Shown here one piece after another: positions 1 through 7,184 of a stretch of 64,000 nt of DNA. The translations under genes were made by a program, and so were the position numbers. The first letter of the stretch is position 1; every line of letters begins with the position of its first letter. The DNA is from Alkaliphilus hydrothermalis (GTDB lineage: Bacteria; Bacillota; Clostridia; Peptostreptococcales; Natronincolaceae). The notes under the pieces were generated by a model. That model had not been told where the DNA came from. It did not search any database and worked only from the letters and a program-made list of their open reading frames with translations. The stretch is from NCBI RefSeq assembly GCF_016908555.1, contig NZ_JAFBEE010000008.1, forward strand, positions 1 to 64,000, read 5' to 3'.

Positions 1-94
1 GTTATGTAAATGGTGAAGTGAAGAGCCGGATGCCTTAATAGGGCAAGTCCGGTTCTGTGAGGGGTTGGAATTGCAAGGTTCCAGCCTACTCGAT
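1..94 (+). mobile_element. Group II intron, 3' end (domains V and VI)
   Basis: Positions 23-55 fold as a group II intron domain V: a GAGCCGGAT arm pairs with GTCCGGTTC and carries the AGC catalytic triad. The following stretch, about 60-94, forms a GGTTGGAA/TTCCAGCC stem with an unpaired A in CCTACTC, as expected of domain VI and its branch-point adenosine. The intron-encoded reverse transcriptase and the 5' end must lie before the window. The exact 3' splice point near 94 is inferred from the usual ACTCGAT-type ending. The intron appears to sit in non-coding DNA. Confidence 0.8.
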
Positions 95-303
95 CTTGTG
101 ACTCCTTTGTGACTCTTAAAAGGCAAGATTTGAACCAATAGTACATTTATAAAAATGAGGGACAAGTGGAACAGGGTAATTACTCTGAGATTACTGTATA
201 ATATTGGGAGTAAAAACCTGTACACTTGCCCTTTCAAGAATAGATTTAAATACATAGTTACAGATTCTCCATCCAGTTGTTATAACTATCAAAAGTACTC
301 CAC
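95..303. other. Intergenic stretch with a long imperfect hairpin (159-231)
   Basis: No convincing gene lies here. Positions 159-231 form a long imperfect inverted repeat. The arms GGGACAAGTG...ACAGG...TTACTC and GGGAGTA...CCTGT...CACTTGCCC pair over about 25 bases with small bulges. It lies just past the stop of the minus-strand ThDP enzyme, so it may serve as that gene's terminator, but no clear T-tract follows. It could also be the end of a small mobile element. Confidence 0.5.
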
Positions 304-1920
304 TTATCTTTTTAATGCTTTTATTCTATCCATGATTGGAGCAGGCTCTGTTCCATCTGTAATAACTTCAACTAAACATGGCCCATTAACATCTTTAATA
401 AAATCTGGAATAAACTTCATATCTTCTATTTTAGATATTTCTATTGCAGGAATGTTCATAGCTTTTGTTATGTCCTTAATAGAAACTCGTTGTTGTTTAA
501 ATTCCTGCCTACTTCTTTTATATAAGTATTCATGACCTCTATCTACATATCCAAGCTTCGCATTATTTACAACAAAATAAACAATTGGCAGATTATATTC
601 CTTAGCCGATAAAATCTCCATCCCATTCATGAAGTAAGATCCATCACCTACTATTACAGCAGTTCTTTTATTTGGGGAAGCTAAATGTGCACCAACTGCT
701 CCTCCAACACTGGAACCCATGCTGGCATAATTAATATTTATTTCGAAGTCAGATTCCTTCGTTAGGTGTAGATACTTAAATACAAAATTCATAGTTTCTC
801 CTAGGTCACACACATAGTATGTATTTTTAGGCATGAGACCAGTAATTTTTTCAACAAAGAGTCTAAAGGATAATCCAGTATGATTTAATACATATGGCTG
901 GTTAAAGTTTTCTGGTCTTGTGAATTGGTTAGCCTTCGCAGCAGTATTATCTAGAAGATAATTAATACATTCACAAACATCACCTACAACACCAACATCA
1001 GCAGTAAAAACTCTATCTAATTCTTTTTTATCAGAATCTATATGAATAACACGTTTATCTTTAACTAATGTATTATTAAAATTCCTTGTAGATGCCTCTC
1101 CAAGGCCACAACCAAGAACTAGCAAGCAAGTATAATCGGCTTTATCAACAAAATCATTAGCACTATCTGTACCTGAAAAGCCATAGTTTCCTAAATTCAT
1201 TTCAAATTCTTCAGGAACAACACCCTTTCCTCCCGATGAGGTTATTATAGGCCACCTTAAATGAAGACTTAATTTTTTAATTTCCTCTGTTAAACCTCTA
1301 GCATACTTACCAACTAAAATAAGCCCCTTTTCTTCCTTTTCAATTATATTCTTAGCTCTGTCTAATGCTTTCAAATCTATAGGTGTCTTACTAACTTTAA
1401 CTGGATCCGGCATATCACCATTTAATGCTTCCATCTGAATATCTAAGGGGATGGATAGATGAACTGGTCCAAAGGGTGGGGTAAGTGCTAACCTGATGGC
1501 TTCTTGTAACTCATTTAAAACTTCATTCTCGTCAAATATAGTTTTACTATATTTAGTGATTGGCTTTAACATATGCTGTGTATCCAACTCTTGAATAGCA
1601 CCTTTTCCAATGTTTTCTCTTTTAATATATCCTGAAATTATTAGAACTGGAGCTTTATCAATCATAGCATCTGCAATCCCATTTATTCCATTATTAATAC
1701 CTACGCCACCGGCTAAAATGCATACTCCTAACTTTTTCGATATATTAGCATATCTAGCGGCACAGTATGTAGATCCAGCTTCATTCTTAGATACAATTAA
1801 TTTGATGTCAACATCATTTAATGAATCATAAAGGGGACTTACATTACCAGCTGGTATTCCGAATATATACTCTACTCCATTATTTTTTAAGTATCTTAAT
1901 ATCGCCTCTGATAATCTCAT
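304..1920 (-). CDS. Thiamine-diphosphate-dependent enzyme (acetolactate synthase/2-oxoacid decarboxylase-like)
   Basis: This is a three-domain ThDP enzyme of the acetolactate synthase, pyruvate/indolepyruvate decarboxylase superfamily. The N-terminal Pyr domain carries the cofactor-activating Glu in VSKNEAGS near residue 45. The central domain follows a GPVHLSIPLD linker. The C-terminal PP domain has the VGDGSYF...NN diphosphate/Mg motif (about 420-455). At about 538 residues it has the usual family length. The substrate cannot be read from sequence. I start at the ATG at 1920, which has AAGGA ten bases upstream; a GTG at 1929 is in frame but overlaps that site. The GAF-protein gene ends 4 bases before the GTG, so the two are co-transcribed behind the c-di-GMP riboswitch at 2457-2540. 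Lack of a carrier or regulatory subunit nearby argues against housekeeping ilvB. Confidence 0.85.
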   Translation of the reverse strand: MRLSEAILRYLKNNGVEYIFGIPAGNVSPLYDSLNDVDIKLIVSKNEAGSTYCAARYANISKKLGVCILAGGVGINNGINGIADAMIDKAPVLIISGYIKRENIGKGAIQELDTQHMLKPITKYSKTIFDENEVLNELQEAIRLALTPPFGPVHLSIPLDIQMEALNGDMPDPVKVSKTPIDLKALDRAKNIIEKEEKGLILVGKYARGLTEEIKKLSLHLRWPIITSSGGKGVVPEEFEMNLGNYGFSGTDSANDFVDKADYTCLLVLGCGLGEASTRNFNNTLVKDKRVIHIDSDKKELDRVFTADVGVVGDVCECINYLLDNTAAKANQFTRPENFNQPYVLNHTGLSFRLFVEKITGLMPKNTYYVCDLGETMNFVFKYLHLTKESDFEININYASMGSSVGGAVGAHLASPNKRTAVIVGDGSYFMNGMEILSAKEYNLPIVYFVVNNAKLGYVDRGHEYLYKRSRQEFKQQRVSIKDITKAMNIPAIEISKIEDMKFIPDFIKDVNGPCLVEVITDGTEPAPIMDRIKALKR

Positions 1921-1933
1921 TATAATCACATCC

Positions 1934-2362
1934 TTAAAGTGTATTTATAAAATTATTAACTAATAAAGCGCATTTTTCAACTTGATCTTTGGAAAAAATA
2001 TGTTTTTTACCGATAGATGCAAGCACAATAATTCCTATAGTAACATTACTATTAACAATTGGAAAAACTAATATACTATCTATTCCAAATAGAGAAAATG
2101 CATTCGATGCATTGGAATCATTTTTCACATCAGACATTATTAGAACTTTTTTATCATATACAATACTTGGTAATACTGAGTCACTATCAACATATACCTT
2201 GTTTTCGCTATGTAGTTTTTTCCACTTATCAATACTTAAATGGGGTGTTCCAGTTTTGTATATAGGATTTAGACTGTTACCCTTAATTTCATGATAAGCT
2301 ATATCATGGATACCTGTTATATCATGTAATTTTTCAAATAATATATCTAATTTCTCTATCAT
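1934..2362 (-). CDS. GAF domain protein
   Basis: The 142-residue protein reads as a single GAF-type sensor domain. A central stretch contains VFPIVNSNVTIGIIVLAS, the beta-strand pattern of GAF domains, and is followed by a C-terminal helix. It has no signal peptide, membrane segment or output domain, so it probably acts as a cytoplasmic ligand-binding protein. A strong AGGAGG lies 6 bases before the ATG. It is the first gene of a two-gene unit with the ThDP enzyme and sits directly downstream of a c-di-GMP-I aptamer. A role in sensing the substrate or state of the partner enzyme is inferred from this pairing only. Confidence 0.7.
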   Translation of the reverse strand: MIEKLDILFEKLHDITGIHDIAYHEIKGNSLNPIYKTGTPHLSIDKWKKLHSENKVYVDSDSVLPSIVYDKKVLIMSDVKNDSNASNAFSLFGIDSILVFPIVNSNVTIGIIVLASIGKKHIFSKDQVEKCALLVNNFINTL

Positions 2363-2456
2363 TTTTTACCTCCTAAAGAATATAGTCTAATATTAAAATG
2401 AAATACTTAATATGCTCTAAGCTAAACCACGAAAACTTTTTCACACACAAAAAACT

Positions 2457-2540
2457 CTCCTTTGGTAACTGGCTGCCATACGCTTAGGTCCTATAGCTTT
2501 GCGCCCCTACCTTTAGATAGGTTTGGCATTATCGGTAGAA
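2457..2540 (-). promoter_or_regulatory. Cyclic di-GMP-I riboswitch (GEMM-I), upstream of GAF/ThDP operon
   Basis: Read on the minus strand, the sequence has the c-di-GMP-I core: GCCAAACC, a short hairpin with a TAAA loop, the hallmark GGCGCAAAGC, then GGACCTAA, and the closing AGCCAGTTACC receptor strand. It lies about 95 bases upstream of the GAF gene start and in the same orientation. A run of T follows GGAGAG just after the aptamer, but I could not settle on a terminator or anti-SD platform, so the sign of regulation is unknown. Confidence 0.9.
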
Positions 2541-2622
2541 GTTGACAAATGCTTTTGCTTAACATTAAAAATCGAATAATTTAACAATATGTATATTTAA
2601 GTAGAAGTTACCTCAAAGTAAA

Positions 2623-2690
2623 GGAAAAAAACCTCCTAAGAATCAAAGAATAAATAGATTTTGAGTATCAGCTTTGATAAATTAGGAGAT
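2623..2690 (-). terminator. Rho-independent terminator after STAS-like gene
   Basis: On the minus strand CTCCTAA and TCAAAG arms pair with CTTTGA and TTAGGAG, then GTTTTTTT follows. It lies 60-130 bases past the stop of the STAS/SEC14-like gene and separates that unit from the next riboswitch. Confidence 0.75.
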
Positions 2691-2752
2691 TTATACAATA
2701 TAGGTCGTTATAAAACACAAATGTATTCAGTTAAGAAAATTCAATTAAACTT

Positions 2753-3145
2753 TTAAAAACCTACAGATTTTAACCATGTATCTGCTTCATTTAGACTTGT
2801 AAATGCCTGTGGAGCAGTGGGAGTATCCTTAACAGCCCTGTTCATTTGCATTTTAACTGTAGCACTACTTACAATCATTGCAGTCTTAGCAACACCGTTC
2901 TCAACTTTCCATTTAACAAATTCATTAAGCTTTTCTGTAATGCTGGATGTCTTATATGCCGTTAAATCTGCACATACAGCCCAAGGCTGACTATTCCCTA
3001 AAGCAGGAATAACTTTTGATTTGTAGTCCTTAACCCATCTATTATAGTCATCTTCATTCCAAAGGCCCATTGGCTTCTCATATACTACACGTCTTACCTT
3101 GTCTACCTTAATCTCATATTTTTCCATAGCATCTTTAATTATCAT
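2753..3145 (-). CDS. STAS/SEC14-like domain protein
   Basis: The 130-residue soluble protein opens with the short strand VDKVRRVVYEKP and continues in an alternating alpha/beta pattern, ending in a DTWLKSVGF helix. This matches small STAS/SEC14-type (SpoIIAA-like) bacterial proteins, which are mostly uncharacterised. There is no signal peptide or membrane segment. A GAGGAGG site lies 6 bases before the ATG. The gene is transcribed alone and is preceded by its own c-di-GMP-I riboswitch and an intrinsic terminator. Direct control by the second messenger is therefore well supported, but the function is not known. The family assignment is from recognition of sequence pattern, not a search. Confidence 0.65.
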   Translation of the reverse strand: MIIKDAMEKYEIKVDKVRRVVYEKPMGLWNEDDYNRWVKDYKSKVIPALGNSQPWAVCADLTAYKTSSITEKLNEFVKWKVENGVAKTAMIVSSATVKMQMNRAVKDTPTAPQAFTSLNEADTWLKSVGF

Positions 3146-3172
3146 TTACATCCTCCTCTAAATTTTTGTAAT

Positions 3173-3210
3173 AAAAAAAGCACACTATGATACCATAGGA
3201 GCCTTAGCCG
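3173..3210 (-). terminator. Intrinsic terminator in the riboswitch expression platform
   Basis: On the minus strand CTATG-GTAT-CATAG, with flanking GC pairs, is followed by seven T. It sits between the c-di-GMP-I aptamer and the STAS-like gene, so the switch probably acts by transcription termination. Confidence 0.65.
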
Positions 3211-3259
3211 ATTTGATAGGAACTTTTACATAAAATTAGAGCTCTTTATTATATGTAAG

Positions 3260-3345
3260 TTTCGGCAACCAGGCGATCATAGGATTTGTCCCTTAGATCC
3301 ATAGCTTTGCGTCCTTATCTTTCGATAAGTTTGCTATTTTCGACT
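3260..3345 (-). promoter_or_regulatory. Cyclic di-GMP-I riboswitch (GEMM-I), upstream of STAS-like gene
   Basis: The minus strand reads AGCAAACTTATC-GAAA-GATAAGGACGCAAAGC, then GGATCTAAGG and GCCTGGTTGCCG. This is a close match to the c-di-GMP-I consensus, including the GAAA tetraloop and its receptor. It is the second such aptamer within 900 bases but differs in stem sequence from the first, so it is not a recent copy. Confidence 0.93.
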
Positions 3346-3572
3346 TTATTTATCAAGTAAATAATACTAAATTTATCATGATCTGTCATTACTATTAACA
3401 AATTATTAACAAAAGTTAATATAAATTAATAAAACTACTTAGATGATTATATCGTCAAATTACTGTAATAATCTTCTTCTTTGATTGCTATTATAGCGGG
3501 TATATTATAGATAGAAGCATTTTCTCTATTTTTTTGTAATCTAAATGACACAATAATGAAATATTACAGAAA

Positions 3573-3601
3573 TTGACTTTATATACTTTTATTGCTATTG
3601 T
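3573..3601 (+). promoter_or_regulatory. Sigma-A-type promoter for the stalk-domain gene
   Basis: TTGACT at 3573-3578, a 17-base spacer and TATTGT at 3596-3601 lie about 60 bases upstream of the start codon. The -35 is strong and the -10 weaker. Confidence 0.5.
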
Positions 3602-3663
3602 AAGAAATAGCAGGATTGTATTACGGCATAGCAATTAATTGTATCTAAATTGGAGGTCATAAT

Positions 3664-5655
3664 TTGAAAAAAACTAAAAGAACTACTATAATTATCTGCA
3701 TAATGATGTTGATAATTATAGTAAACACCAACAGTGGTTTTGCAGCAGGAAATTTGCAAAAGACGGAGGCACAAAATTATACAGACCATATTACTTTTGT
3801 TCTGGAGAGTAAGGAAGTCTATCATAATAAAGAGCTCTTCTTGTCTAATAATCCAAATACTGTTCGCGATGGAGTAACCTATATTTCTCTAAGAACCTTC
3901 TCGGAACGGTTAGGCTTATCTGTTCAGTATGATAGCAAAACTAAAGAATCACAGATTAGTAATGGATATATTAAGTTACAGTTTAAGGTTAACGATGCAC
4001 AATATAGGGTGAACCAAAAATTAGTCACCTCTACCCACGGAGTTCCATTTATAGAAAATGGAACAACAATGATACCTTTAAGGGTATTCGCTACTCACTT
4101 TGACATGAAGGTAGTTCCAGAGTTAGAGAAGAAGTCGATACACCTGTATTGGGGTCAAAAGGCAGTGGCAAAATTCGAGGTTGTTCCCAAAAGAATCTAT
4201 GCTGGTCAAACTAAAGTTACTTATATTGATCAATATCAACACCCACTTAATTTAGACATTAAAAGGGAGCTTTGGCGATGGAATAAGGAAGTCTTCCCCA
4301 AGGCTGGAGTATATAGAGTTAGAAGAATAGTAATGGATGAAAATGGAGATTGGAGTCAACCCTATGAGGTTGTGGTTAATGTTTTACCGCCTAATCAAGC
4401 GCCAGTTGCTAAATTTAACACCACAAAAGATAGATACAGCATTGGGGAGCCTATTACGTATATAGACCAAAGTACTGATGATGAAAATGCCATTGTTAAA
4501 AAAACGTGGACAAATAAAGAAACTGCCTTTTTCAGTGCTGGAGAGAGGGAGATTACCCTAGAAGTAGAAGATCAAAATGGACTAACGAGCACATATACAA
4601 AGCAAATATATATTGAAAATGATATATTATATGCAAAAGAAGAGTTTGATCCTTGGTTTACACCTATTGGGGAGAAATATTTCTACTTTGGTAAGAACAT
4701 TATCTCAAATCCCGTTATAAAGTACGATATTGAGAATCAAAACCATACACTGTATCGTAGTAATAGTCCTGAATCCATAAGGGAAGAAGGAATCTATTAT
4801 AGGGATAATATAGAAGGTAAAGTACGGGTGATGGTGCATCAGCAGAACCATCGGAGCAATCCAGTAAATCTTTATCTTGTTGCCACCAACATGAATGAAG
4901 AACCAGTAGAAATAAAGATGCCCCATGTAGGAATGGGTGGACCCTATGAATTGGTGACGACTACCGGGAAATTGGGTCTGGCACGATACTTACAGTCACT
5001 AACAAAGCCTAGCCAAACAAGTATGATTTTGAAACCTGGAGAAAGTAAAGTCATCCTTACGGAACTTAGTGATAAGAAAATATTAAAAGAACAAACCCTA
5101 TCTGCCTATGCTGATTTAGAGGTTTCATTACCGATTCAACTTCAAACAGTAATCATTGACAGTGGAAAGGATGTTATGCAGCAGTTACCAACACTAGCAG
5201 AGCTAGCTAAAGATAATGTCCACACGAGAGGTACCTTTTCATTTGGAAACCGTACCATAACCATTAAAGAGTTAGTGGGGGAAGATACGAAAAGGATTGT
5301 TTTTGGGGATGCAACAGAAGACACACGAGTATCTGGTGTAGATGGAATGACAGGAGAAGCAGTCTTAAATCAAGGTAATTTTGGAGTACTCTATAATGTA
5401 AAGTTAGAAAGGGTTGCTCCAAGAAGTGTAATTGTGCTAAATGCAAGAGGTGGACATTATAGTGGGGCCTTCTTAGTCAATAATCAAGTTGTAAAAGTTA
5501 CTGAAGAGACTTATTTGAAGGATTCTAAAGAAGTGGCTGTACTATATAGAACTGGGGATGTGGAGGAAGAAGTAGAGATTGTATTTATTCCTGCTTCAGG
5601 TAGCAATTTACCAATCAACATTGTCGTTCAACCATTACCAGAAAAAAGACATTAA
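3664..5655 (+). CDS. Secreted protein with copper-amine-oxidase N-terminal (stalk) domain
   Basis: Residues 1-28 form a signal peptide (basic start, long Ile/Met hydrophobic core, GFAA-G cleavage site). Residues about 45-165 carry the repeated stalk-domain pattern found at the N-terminus of copper amine oxidases, with DGVTYISLRTFSERLG and GTTMIPLRVFATHF. Residues about 165-320 contain two PKD/Ig-like beta domains (AGVYRVRRIVMD; PVAKFNTTKDRYSIGEPITY). The remaining 340 residues are beta-rich and not recognised. There is no catalytic oxidase domain, so in Clostridia this class is regarded as a cell-wall or surface protein. The start is TTG, 6 bases after GGAGGT. No sortase motif or membrane anchor is seen at the C-terminus. 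It is transcribed alone. Confidence 0.8.
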   Translation: MKKTKRTTIIICIMMLIIIVNTNSGFAAGNLQKTEAQNYTDHITFVLESKEVYHNKELFLSNNPNTVRDGVTYISLRTFSERLGLSVQYDSKTKESQISNGYIKLQFKVNDAQYRVNQKLVTSTHGVPFIENGTTMIPLRVFATHFDMKVVPELEKKSIHLYWGQKAVAKFEVVPKRIYAGQTKVTYIDQYQHPLNLDIKRELWRWNKEVFPKAGVYRVRRIVMDENGDWSQPYEVVVNVLPPNQAPVAKFNTTKDRYSIGEPITYIDQSTDDENAIVKKTWTNKETAFFSAGEREITLEVEDQNGLTSTYTKQIYIENDILYAKEEFDPWFTPIGEKYFYFGKNIISNPVIKYDIENQNHTLYRSNSPESIREEGIYYRDNIEGKVRVMVHQQNHRSNPVNLYLVATNMNEEPVEIKMPHVGMGGPYELVTTTGKLGLARYLQSLTKPSQTSMILKPGESKVILTELSDKKILKEQTLSAYADLEVSLPIQLQTVIIDSGKDVMQQLPTLAELAKDNVHTRGTFSFGNRTITIKELVGEDTKRIVFGDATEDTRVSGVDGMTGEAVLNQGNFGVLYNVKLERVAPRSVIVLNARGGHYSGAFLVNNQVVKVTEETYLKDSKEVAVLYRTGDVEEEVEIVFIPASGSNLPINIVVQPLPEKRH

Positions 5656-5703
5656 ATATTATAAGATATTTGATGGATAAATCAATTATTTTTTAAAACT
5701 AAG

Positions 5704-5749
5704 ATGCTGTCTATAAAGGTGTTAATCAAACCTTTGTAGACAGCATTTA
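5704..5749 (+). terminator. Terminator-like hairpin after the stalk-domain gene
   Basis: ATGCTGTCTA and AAAGGT pair with ACCTTTG and TAGACAGCAT to form a long stem. Only a short T run follows, so termination strength is uncertain. Confidence 0.55.
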
Positions 5750-5768
5750 GTATATGGACTGGGATTAA

Positions 5769-6161
5769 TATCCTTTAGTAAAGGCCCTTATATTTTCGAA
5801 ATTTTATTGCGAGAAAATAGATTGGATTATAGAATTTGTCAGAATGATCTCCACTCATTTTACTCAGTTATTAATGTATAAGAATTCACCAGTACATTTG
5901 ACAGAAGGAGTTACCATTAAGGCAGGTAAGTTCCGTACATAGAAGATTAGTTTTACTATCAACCAATTAGATAAATCTTATATTGCATGGGAATTTGATT
6001 CCCTGAAATCCACTATAGAAACAATCTATGGGTTTGCTGTTACGGATGATAGCACTGAGAATAATGAAAAAAGAGATTATAGTGAAGACCTTGAAATCAT
6101 GAAAATGATTTGGATTGAGAGACTACAAGAAGACGAGGCAATCGAGTTTTATAAAAAATAG
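5769..6161 (+). pseudogene. Decayed ORF with an in-frame TAG
   Basis: One frame stays open for about 130 codons apart from a TAG at 5940-5942. The reading after the stop (KISFTINQLDKSYIAWEF...) continues with protein-like composition to a TAG at 6161. Possible starts are the ATGs at 5844 and 5874. I do not recognise the family. Loss by a nonsense mutation fits the decayed surroundings. Readthrough or amber recoding has no support in the window. Confidence 0.4.
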
Positions 6162-6233
6162 GATGAATGATAATTGTAAGACAAGATGAATATGAGACAT
6201 TTATACAAACGAGATTAAGGGGTGGGTACTAAT

Positions 6234-6371
6234 ATGGGGGGTAAAGTCCAATGTGGGTTTACTGCCCTAAGTTCAACTGGGGAAGTACAATTAGGGAGAT
6301 TGGATTTAGGGATCATTTTTTATAGTAAGAAATTGCAACATGATATTTTCGAAAAAAGTTATAATAAATGA
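6234..6371 (+). CDS. Short hypothetical ORF (45 aa)
   Basis: The ATG is preceded by AAGGGG about 11 bases upstream. The product (MGGKVQCGFTALSSTGEVQL...) is not recognised. It lies in a decayed region and may be a remnant rather than a functional gene. Confidence 0.25.
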   Translation: MGGKVQCGFTALSSTGEVQLGRLDLGIIFYSKKLQHDIFEKSYNK

Positions 6372-6453
6372 GACTTTTTATTTTAAAGTACAGTCTAATA
6401 GGTAGAAATAAAGATAGCAGTCATAATAAGGGGTTAATGAAAGGAAATCAAAG

Positions 6454-6585
6454 ATGAATATTCTTTTTAAAAGTCGACGAAGGAAAAAAGAACAAGAAGA
6501 AAGATTGCTTACTTTAATAGATGACCATCAGCAAAAGCTAGATAAAGATGAAGCATTGAGGAGGCAGGAGGATTTAAAGAACTAG
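6454..6585 (+). CDS. Short charged ORF (43 aa), possible 5' part of a frameshifted gene
   Basis: AAAGGAAATCAAAG precedes the ATG. The product is highly charged (FKSRRRKKEQEERLL) and ends at 6585. A second frame is open from 6552 through its 3' end and runs on to 6998. The two may therefore be halves of one gene split by a frameshift near 6555-6580. No homolog is recognised. Confidence 0.4.
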   Translation: MNILFKSRRRKKEQEERLLTLIDDHQQKLDKDEALRRQEDLKN

Positions 6586-6692
6586 GATATGACTCTATTA
6601 TACTTGAAGATAGATTTGATGGTCAGACCCCTGAAAGTTATCCTATTAGAATCGAAGAAGGGCATAGTAATGAAGGTATTAGTGGCAATCCA

Positions 6693-6998
6693 TTGGATAC
6701 GAATAGTGGACAAAGTACAATGGAAAATTCATCTTTATACTCAGTATCTATAGAAGAAGATGAAGAGCATTACTATGGGACTATTGAAATACTTGAACAG
6801 GGGATAAAAATTTATAGTGAAGATATGAACTATGGTGATTTTTATTACTTTGAATATCAAGACATTACCCTTACAAAGCTCTATGGAGAAAACTCCTTTA
6901 AGTTGAAAATTGAAACAGATCATAAAGAATTAATTGTTAATGGTTTGTTTTCAGATTTTTTTCAACAACTTAAGGAATATACTCAAATACAGGAATAG
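6693..6998 (+). CDS. Hypothetical protein, PH-like fold suspected; likely 3' part of a frameshifted gene
   Basis: The frame is open from 6552, but the first usable start is a TTG at 6693 with no well-placed ribosome-binding site. The C-terminal 70 residues (YYGTIEILEQGIKIYSED... ending in a helix) have the strand-strand-helix pattern of small bacterial PH-like domains; this is a weak inference. Together with the ORF ending at 6585 it would make a protein of about 180 residues. Sequencing error, real frameshift and overlapping genes cannot be told apart here. Confidence 0.4.
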   Translation: MDTNSGQSTMENSSLYSVSIEEDEEHYYGTIEILEQGIKIYSEDMNYGDFYYFEYQDITLTKLYGENSFKLKIETDHKELIVNGLFSDFFQQLKEYTQIQE

Positions 6999-7034
6999 TG
7001 CTTGAAAAATAATTAAATAATTAGGAGGAAGAGT

Positions 7035-7184
7035 ATGAAAACTAAGAAACTGATATGGGCTGCAATTTTAATTGTTTCCTTGGGTACATTTACGACGGGG
7101 TGTGGGAAAGAGAATGATAATAAAGAGACAGTTGAACTTCAAATCATAGAGGAGAATCAATTAAGTCAACTACCCATCACCTAA
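7035..7184 (+). pseudogene. Lipoprotein, N-terminal fragment interrupted by an IS element
   Basis: GGAGGAA lies 7 bases before the ATG. The product starts with a typical lipoprotein signal (hydrophobic core, then FTTGC lipobox with Cys at residue 23) and a charged linker, but stops after 49 residues at the edge of the IS200/IS605-type element. The rest of the lipoprotein was presumably lost or displaced by the insertion. It follows the PH-like ORF by about 35 bases and may have been its operon partner. Confidence 0.65.

Noticed and set aside
155..535. Plus-strand ORF of 126 codons
   Set aside because: Most of it runs antisense to the 3' end of the well-supported ThDP enzyme gene, has no ribosome-binding site and no protein-like pattern.
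5940..5942. In-frame TAG as a possible pyrrolysine codon
   Set aside because: No PylS/tRNA-Pyl or methylamine methyltransferase is in the window, the family is unknown and the surroundings are decayed; a nonsense mutation is simpler.
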